Made by a program: the position numbers and the translations under genes. Below the pieces are notes generated by a model, which worked only from the letters and a program-made list of their open reading frames with translations, was not told the DNA's origin and did not search any database. A stretch of 64,000 nucleotides of DNA, taken from contig JAJYUT010000003.1 of assembly GCA_021792365.1 (NCBI GenBank), positions 248,001 to 312,000 of the forward strand, in the 5' to 3' direction. The stretch comes from Pseudomonadota bacterium. Its GTDB lineage: Bacteria; Pseudomonadota; Alphaproteobacteria; Dongiales; Dongiaceae. This document shows, in pieces, positions 55,576 to 64,000 of this stretch (position 1 is its first letter; each line of letters starts with the position of its first letter).

Positions 55576-55590
55576 GTTTCGCTTTTGTTC
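55576..55590 (+). promoter_or_regulatory. Candidate LexA (SOS) box upstream of uvrB
   Basis: GTTT-CGCTTTT-GTTC matches the alphaproteobacterial GTTC-N7-GTTC pattern at 7 of 8 defined positions, about 95 bp upstream of the uvrB ATG. Confidence 0.35.
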
Positions 55591-55685
55591 GCATTAGCAT
55601 TTCCGCCGAAGTGGATGCCGGTTCGTCGCAGAAATGCGCCCGGCGCAACATCGAGTTGCGCGGATTTCGAGGAACGCAAACGCAT

Positions 55686-57908
<2,223 letters not shown>

Positions 57909-57974
57909 CTGCCGTTTTGATCTATAGAATAGTGCTTGAGCGCCGTTTATAGTTGTCCCCCAATTGGGGGGCGA

Positions 57975-59796
57975 ATGATGAAGCTGCTCGAGTTTCGGAT
58001 CACCAATTTCCGTTCCATTGTTGATACTGGTTGGAGCCGGTTTTCACCTGATGGTACGACCGTCTTTGTAGGTCAGAACGAGTCGGGCAAGACCTCAATT
58101 TTGGAGGCTCTAGCAAAATCACTAAGCCCGTCGAACATCGACGAAAATGACGTTCGGCATGGTAGCCCCTTGCCGGAAATTCACCTCAGAATGTCTATGT
58201 CGGCTGAGGAGTACGACGAAGGCTTTGAGCTATCCTTTGAGGACTATCAAAGCGAACAGATCGCTGTCGTAAGGCGCTATCTCCAAGAGAAGAATTGGAC
58301 TTTTACGCTTAGGTGCTACTGGTCTCCCCCACCCAAACCGGGTGAAAGTTATGTAGGAAGATTCTCGCTTGACGATTCGGCTTTGGGCCGCCTCCTTGAA
58401 GAGAGTGCCTTACCGCAAGCTGGAGCCAGTCCCGACGAGGCGGCTGCCGACGAGACTCAAACTAAGACAGCCAAGACTGAAACGGCGCTGACGGTCGAGA
58501 ATCTAGGGCGGCACCTTTATCAAGAAGCTCCTCTAAGTGTGCTCTTTCAATCCGACAGGGCTTTGCTGCCTGATAAAATAGATATTGGGCCTGACTTCAC
58601 TTTGAAGGGAGAGGGGGCATCGGGCCTCAAATTATCTGAAGGCAGCAGGTCTCGATCTCAGCGACCTCATGAAAGCAGATCTGCGCTCAAGAAGCAGTTC
58701 TCTCAAGCGCGCCAATCAGCTTATCACTAGGAACTTTCGCACCTTTTGGAACCAGACGATTGGTCGGGAAATCAAACTCGATTTGGAGTGTTCCATCGAA
58801 GTATACCGTGCAGAGGATTCAGAAAAGGTAGGTACGCCCTATTTGGTTTTTTGGATTTCCGATGGATTGAACAAACTGTACCCGCGGCAACGAAGCCAAG
58901 GAGTACGATGGTTCATCTCTTTTTATCTTCAGATGATGGCGACCGGTCGCACTGACACCAATCAATTGTTCCTCTTGGATGAGCCAGGCGCCCATCTCCA
59001 CCCGCGTGCTCAAGAAGACGTCCTAAGATTGATAAATCACCTCTGCAAGTCCGTGCCAATCGTCTACTCCACTCACAGCCCCCACATGATCGAATATGAC
59101 AAACTTTATCGCGTCTACGGAGTACAACGAGAGGGCGATATGGACGACAGTCCGACGAGGATTATTGACGCCAATAGTCTCGGCTCTGCGTCGACAGACA
59201 CTCTTTCACCTGTTCTTACGATTATGGGAGTCGACCTCTCGCATCAACAAGTGATCAAGAAAAGCGATAATGTGCTGCTCGAGGAAATTAGTGGCTACTA
59301 CTACCTGAAGGCATTTTGGCAGCTAACCAAGGAAGGAACTACGGCGCATTTTCTCGCAGCTTCTGGTGCCAGCAAGATTGAGACCCTGGCAAACCTCTTT
59401 ATCGGCTGGGGGTTGGATTTTGGAATTGCCCTCGACGACGACAACCACGGAAGGGCGTCATTCAATTCAATGAAACGTAATCTCTTTGGCGATGATGAGG
59501 AGCGCGCCGGAAAGAGGATGATAAAACTAAAGCCATTCAAGGGAATCGAGGATGTATTCTCGAAGGAGGATTTCTTCTGTTTTGTTCTGCGAGAGCCTCC
59601 TATCGAAGAAGCTCTGTCCAACAGTGACTATATGAAGACAAACGGTCGATCCAAGCCCGTTGCGGCATTTCAATTTCTTGGCAGGGTCCGCGATGGAGAA
59701 ATCAAGTTTGATGATCTATCGGCAGAAACCAGAACAAACATCAAGGACGTGAAAGATCGAATTGTTAAAATGCTAAAGACGCACAAGGATCGATAG
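57975..59796 (+). pseudogene. OLD-like AAA ATPase with TOPRIM-like C-terminus, split by an apparent 1-nt frameshift
   Basis: ORF 1 (57975-58730): MMKLLEFRITNFRSIVDTGWSRFSPDGTTVFVGQNESGKTSILEALAKSLSPSN (Walker A). ORF 2 (58669-59796): LFLLDEPGAHLHPRAQEDVLRLINHLCKSVPIVYSTHSPHMIEYDKLYRVYGV (Walker B and H-loop), then LLEEISGYYYLKAF...FGIALDDDNHG (TOPRIM-like E and DxD). Removing one G from GGGGG at 58613-58617 gives a continuous LKGEGHRASNYLKAAGLDLSDLMKADLRSRSSSLKRANQ. Confidence 0.75.
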
Positions 59797-59886
59797 TCCA
59801 TTTGATGTTCCAAGACCTTTGTCTACCCGACTTAGGTCTGCCTGCCTAGCCATGGACAGGATCGCGCGCCAATGCTTCCCTAGGGC

Positions 59887-62800
59887 ATGTCGCAGAGCAC
59901 GCTGATCCTCGGCCTGTCGCTGGCCTATCTCGGCCTGCTGTTCGTGGTCGCGCATTTCGGCGAGCGGCGGGCGGCCAACTGGTCGCGCAGCCGCGCCGGG
60001 CCGATCATCTATGCGCTCTCCCTCGCCATCTATTGCACCTCCTGGACCTTCTACGGCGCGGTCGGGCGCGCGGCGACGGTCGGGCTCGATTTCGCGCTGA
60101 TCTATGTCGGGCCGGCCCTGGTCATGCTGCTCGGCTGGCCGGTCCTCGCCAAGATCGTCCGCCTCGCCAAGCGCCACAACGTCACCTCGATCGCCGACTT
60201 CCTGGCGGCGCGCTACGGCAAGAGCCGCGCGGTGGCGGTGATCGTCACCTTGATCGCGACGGTCGGCGTGGTGCCCTATATCGCACTGCAATTGCAGGCG
60301 GTCTCCACCACCTTCGCCGCCCTTGCCGGGCCCATCACCATCTCGCCCACCGGCCAGCCGGTTTGGTACGACACCGCCTTCATCGTCGCGCTGCTGATGG
60401 CGATCTTCACCATCCTGTTCGGCGTCCGCCACGTGCAGGCGAGCGAGCAGCATCGCGGCATGATGCTGGCGATCGCCTTCGAATCGATCGTGAAGCTGGC
60501 CGCGCTGCTCGCGGTCGGGCCGTTCGTGGTGTGGGGCCTGTTCGACGGGCCCGCCGATCTGGCCGCCGCGGTCGATCGCGCCGTGCACAATCCGGCGCTC
60601 ACGGCACTGGCCGTCGACGGCAATTGGCTGGCGATCACGCTGCTCTCGGGGCTCGCCTTCCTGTGCCTGCCGCGCCAGTTCCACGTCGCGGTGGTGGAGC
60701 ACGACCACCCGCAGAGCCTGAACCGCGCGCGCTGGCTGTTCCCGCTCTACATGCTGCTGATCAACCTGTTCGTCGTGCCGATCGCCCTTGCCGGCCTGGC
60801 GCTGCTCGGGCCGGGGCACAATCCGGACCTGTTCGTGCTCTCCCTGCCGCTGCTGGGCGGCAGCAATTGGCTGTCCATCTTCGTGTTCATCGGCGGCCTG
60901 TCGGCGGCGACCTCCATGGTGGCGGTCGCGTGCATGGCGCTGTCCGGCATGGTCGGCAACGAACTCGTCATGCCGCTGCTCCTGCGGCGCAACGAGGAGA
61001 TGAAGGGCAATATCGGCCGGCGCGCCTTGCTGGTGCGGCGGCTCTCGGTGGTCGCCACCCTGCTAGCCGCCTATGCCTATCACCGCACCATCGCCGGCCT
61101 GCTGCCGCTTGCCACCATCGGCATGGTGTCGTTCTGCGCGGTCGCCAATTTCGCGCCGGCCCTGGTGCTCGGCCTTTATTGGCGGCGCATGCATCGCTAT
61201 GGCGTGATCGCGGGCCTCGCCGGCGGGTTCTTCGTGTGGTTCGCCGCCGTCCTGTGGCCGACCCTGGAGCACGGCGCGGCGCTGCTGGTCCTGCCGGAAC
61301 TGGGGCCGCTCGCCTGGTTCGACCCCATGCCGCGCGGATTCCTCGTGGGGCTCACGGTCAATGTCGCGCTGCTGATCGGCGTCTCCCTGCTGACCCCGGC
61401 ACAGGGCCGCGACCAGCGCCAGGCCGCCGCCTTTGTCGGCGATACCGAGCCCGACGCGCCGAGCGACGAGCCGCGCGAGCAGGCGCGCGACCTCGCGCAA
61501 CTGCAAGAGCTCGCCGCCCGCTTCATCGGCGAGGAGCGCGCGGCGGAAGCCTTCGCGGGGGTGACGGTCTCCGGCCCGGCGGCCTACGAATTCGTGGAAC
61601 GGCTGCTGTCCGGCACGATCGGCGCCGCCTCCGCGCGCGTCGTGGTGGGGACCGCACGCCGGCGCGCGCTGTGGATGCCGGGATCCGTGCGCGAGGTGCT
61701 GCACGACGCGACCGCCGCCATCCGCTACAACGCCGACCTCCTGCGCAAGACCCTGGACCACGTCGGCCTCGGCATCGCGGTGTTCGACGCCGAGGGCAAG
61801 CTGGAGATCTGGAACGAGCGCTTCGCAACCCTGATCGGTGTCCCCCGCGACCTGCTCGCGACCGGCATTCCCGCCGCCCAGCTTTCCGACCAGGCACCGA
61901 TCCTGGCGGAGCTGACCGCCTGGAACGCACCGCCGATGCGCGAGCTGCGCCTGCCCGACGGCAGCTTTACCGACCTGCGCATCGATCCGCTGACCGGCGG
62001 GGGCATCGTGGTGACCGCCAGCGACGTGACGGAACGCGTGCGCGCCGCCGCGGCCTTGCGCGACAGCGAGCGGCGCATCCGCATCGTCACCGACAACGTT
62101 CCGGTCCTCATCGCCTATGTCGACCGGGATCAGCACTATCGCTTCACCAACCGCGCCTATCAGGCAACCATGCGCAGCGCGGCCGCCGATACGGAGGGCC
62201 GCCACATCCGCGAGATCCTGGGTGAGGCGCGCTATCATCGCCTGCTGCCCTATGTCGAGGCGGTGCTGGCCGGTACGCCGCAACATTTCGAGATCGAGTT
62301 CCCGACCAACGATGCGCAGATCGAGGTGGCGAGCGGCACCTACCTGCCGCATTTCGGCGCCGAGGGCCAGGTGGTCGGCTTCTTCCTGCTCTATGTCGAC
62401 ATCACCGAGCGGCGCCGGGCCGAGGCCGCCCTGCGCATCGCCAATGAGTCGCTCGAGCGGCGGGTGGCGCAGCGCACCGCGGAGCTGGAAGCGGCGCGCG
62501 CCAAGGCGGAGGAAGCCAATATCGACAAGACCCGCTTCATCGCGGCCGCCAGCCACGACCTGCTGCAACCGCTCCACGCCGCACGCCTGTTCGTCGCGGC
62601 GATGGCGGAGCGCCACCCGCGCGACGAACTGGTGGAAAAGATCGACCACGGCCTGGGCGCGGTCGAATCGCTGCTCGATGCGCTGCTCGACATCGCCAAG
62701 CTCGATGCCGGAGCCGTCAAGCCCGAGGTGCGCGCCGTCCCGGTCGGGCCGCTGCTCGATTCGCTGGTCGCCTCCTTCGCGCCGATCGCGGACAAGCAAG

Positions 62801-63627
62801 GGGTGGAGCTGCGCTGCGTTCCCACCACCGCCGTCACCAAGAGCGACCCCGCCCTGCTGCGCCGCGTGCTGCAGAACCTCCTGTCCAACGCCATCCGCTA
62901 CAGCCACCAGCCGGGCCGGCCCGCGCGCGTGCTGCTGGGCTGCCGGCGCGCCGGCGCGGAGCTGACGATCACGGTGGCCGATAACGGCCCCGGCATCGCG
63001 CCGGAGCAGCAGCAACTGGTGTTCCAGGAATTCACCCGCCTGCGCGCCGCCACGCGCGACGGCCAGCGCGGCCTCGGCCTCGGCCTTGCCATCGTCGACC
63101 GCATCGCGCGCGTCCTCGGCCACCGCATCCGGTTGCGCTCGCGGCTCGGCAAGGGCTCCGCCTTTTCAATCACGGTGCCATTGGCGCCGGTCTCGGAAGT
63201 CCGCGCGCCGGCTGCCGCGCCGGCCGCGGCGCGCTCCCGCCGCTTTGCCCATGCGCCGCTGGTGCTCTGCATCGACAACGAGCCTCAGGTGCGCGAAGGC
63301 ATGGCGGCCCTGCTCGGCTCCTGGGGGTGCGACACCGTGGTGGGGGAAAGCGCCGACGAGGCACTGGGCCCGATCGAGGCGGCGGGCCGCATTCCCGATC
63401 TGCTGCTTATCGACCTCCATCTCGGGAACGGCGAGAACGGCTTTGCGATCATCGCGCGCCTGCGCGAGCGGTGGGGTCCGGACCTGCCCGCCGCGCTGAT
63501 CACCGCGACCCGCGACCCCGCCGTGGTCACGATCGCCCGCAGCCAGCGGGTCGACGTCCTGCTGAAGCCGGTGAAACCGGCGCAATTGCGCGCCCTCATC
63601 GCGCAGCGCGCGGCGAGCGCGGAATAG
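59887..63627 (+). CDS. Hybrid sensor histidine kinase with N-terminal sodium:solute symporter-like domain, PAS, HATPase and receiver domain (CrbS/CbrA-like)
   Basis: 1246 aa; SSF-like N-term (LSLAIYCTSWTFYGAVGRAATVGLDFALIYVGPALVMLLGWPVLAKIVRLAKRHNVTSIADFLAARYGKS), PAS (VGLGIAVFDAEGKLEIWNERFATLIGVP), HisKA (KTRFIAAASHDLLQPLHAARLFVAAM), HATPase (DNGPGIAPEQQQLVFQEFTRL), REC (VLCIDNEPQVREGMAALLGSWG...LLLIDLHLG). Confidence 0.95.
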   Translation: MSQSTLILGLSLAYLGLLFVVAHFGERRAANWSRSRAGPIIYALSLAIYCTSWTFYGAVGRAATVGLDFALIYVGPALVMLLGWPVLAKIVRLAKRHNVTSIADFLAARYGKSRAVAVIVTLIATVGVVPYIALQLQAVSTTFAALAGPITISPTGQPVWYDTAFIVALLMAIFTILFGVRHVQASEQHRGMMLAIAFESIVKLAALLAVGPFVVWGLFDGPADLAAAVDRAVHNPALTALAVDGNWLAITLLSGLAFLCLPRQFHVAVVEHDHPQSLNRARWLFPLYMLLINLFVVPIALAGLALLGPGHNPDLFVLSLPLLGGSNWLSIFVFIGGLSAATSMVAVACMALSGMVGNELVMPLLLRRNEEMKGNIGRRALLVRRLSVVATLLAAYAYHRTIAGLLPLATIGMVSFCAVANFAPALVLGLYWRRMHRYGVIAGLAGGFFVWFAAVLWPTLEHGAALLVLPELGPLAWFDPMPRGFLVGLTVNVALLIGVSLLTPAQGRDQRQAAAFVGDTEPDAPSDEPREQARDLAQLQELAARFIGEERAAEAFAGVTVSGPAAYEFVERLLSGTIGAASARVVVGTARRRALWMPGSVREVLHDATAAIRYNADLLRKTLDHVGLGIAVFDAEGKLEIWNERFATLIGVPRDLLATGIPAAQLSDQAPILAELTAWNAPPMRELRLPDGSFTDLRIDPLTGGGIVVTASDVTERVRAAAALRDSERRIRIVTDNVPVLIAYVDRDQHYRFTNRAYQATMRSAAADTEGRHIREILGEARYHRLLPYVEAVLAGTPQHFEIEFPTNDAQIEVASGTYLPHFGAEGQVVGFFLLYVDITERRRAEAALRIANESLERRVAQRTAELEAARAKAEEANIDKTRFIAAASHDLLQPLHAARLFVAAMAERHPRDELVEKIDHGLGAVESLLDALLDIAKLDAGAVKPEVRAVPVGPLLDSLVASFAPIADKQGVELRCVPTTAVTKSDPALLRRVLQNLLSNAIRYSHQPGRPARVLLGCRRAGAELTITVADNGPGIAPEQQQLVFQEFTRLRAATRDGQRGLGLGLAIVDRIARVLGHRIRLRSRLGKGSAFSITVPLAPVSEVRAPAAAPAAARSRRFAHAPLVLCIDNEPQVREGMAALLGSWGCDTVVGESADEALGPIEAAGRIPDLLLIDLHLGNGENGFAIIARLRERWGPDLPAALITATRDPAVVTIARSQRVDVLLKPVKPAQLRALIAQRAASAE

Positions 63628-63643
63628 TAGGCCGCTTCTCAAC

Positions 63644-63671
63644 TGTCATCCCGGCCTTGAGCCGGGATCCA
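63644..63671 (+). repeat. Intergenic palindromic repeat, arm 1
   Basis: TGTCATCCCGGCCTTGAGCCGGGATCCA; itself palindromic and matched in inverted orientation at 63738-63764. Confidence 0.8.
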
Positions 63672-63737
63672 TTCATCATTGCCAGGGCGGTCGTTGGAGA
63701 GCGTGACGGTGGACGCGCGCTTGTCGCGTCGGCACGA

Positions 63738-63764
63738 TGGACCCCGGCTCAAGGCCGGGGTGAC
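63738..63764 (-). repeat. Intergenic palindromic repeat, arm 2 (inverted)
   Basis: TGGACCCCGGCTCAAGGCCGGGGTGAC; its reverse complement GTCACCCCGGCCTTGAGCCGGGGTCCA matches arm 1 at 25 of 27 positions. Confidence 0.8.
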
Positions 63765-63795
63765 GGCAGAGAAGGCGGCCCAATCGTGCGCCGCA

Positions 63796-64000
63796 CTAAG
63801 CCTCGTCCGCCACCGGGATCGCTAGCGGCGCCGCCGGCTCCAGCGCCAGGCGCTGCGCCAGCACGATGGCCTGGGTGCGCGAATGCACGCCCATCTTGCG
63901 GAGGATCTCGGTGACATGCGCCTTCACCGTCGCCTCGCCGATCTGCATGTCATAGGCGATGATCTTGTTGGGCTTGCCCTCCGCCATCAGCGCGAACACC
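63796..64000 (-). CDS. LuxR-family response regulator, C-terminal HTH portion (truncated by window edge)
   Basis: MFALMAEGKPNKIIAYDMQIGEATVKAHVTEILRKMGVHSRTQAIVLAQRLALEPAAPLAIPVADEA; typical GerE HTH (EGKPNKxIA..ATVKxHVxxILRKxGVxxRTQAI). Confidence 0.9.
   Translation of the reverse strand, partial: VFALMAEGKPNKIIAYDMQIGEATVKAHVTEILRKMGVHSRTQAIVLAQRLALEPAAPLAIPVADEA

Noticed and set aside
61063-63123. 686-aa antisense ORF covering the sensor kinase
   Set aside because: Shadow ORF of a high-GC gene; composition is typical of antisense codon bias.

Overview
The window looks like an alphaproteobacterial chromosome, with high GC and Rhodospirillales-like gene content (inference from gene content only). 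From left to right it contains: (i) a truncated PAS/GAF sensor gene at the left edge and a decayed DUF899-type locus; (ii) a putative amine/amino-acid catabolic cluster with a class III aminotransferase, an amidohydrolase and glutamine-synthetase-like pair (a split FluG-like arrangement), an RpiR regulator, a DadA-like FAD oxidoreductase, a branched-chain-type ABC transporter with a LivM-LivG fusion, and an N-formylglutamate amidohydrolase-like gene; (iii) a second catabolic cluster with a serine esterase, two GMC oxidoreductases, a dipeptide-type ABC transporter, two SDRs, a TetR regulator, a Baeyer-Villiger-type monooxygenase (exact FxGxxxHxxxW motif) and an HD-domain protein. In cluster (iii) a 25-bp AT-rich palindrome-like sequence is repeated at two separate promoter regions; (iv) a CAT-anticodon tRNA and a housekeeping block rpoD-dnaG-yqeY // carA-carB-greA; (v) mixed housekeeping genes (trxB, msrP, dps, aspartate aminotransferase, uvrB) and regulators; (vi) a multi-hairpin intergenic region ending in a strong terminator with no upstream ORF, which is a good sRNA candidate; (vii) an OLD-like ATPase/TOPRIM gene split by an apparent 1-nt frameshift in a G5 run, next to uvrB; (viii) an SSF-PAS-HK-REC sensor kinase convergent with a LuxR-type regulator (CrbSR-like). 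Most needs of certainty are limited by having no homology search. No CRISPR arrays or rRNA genes were seen.
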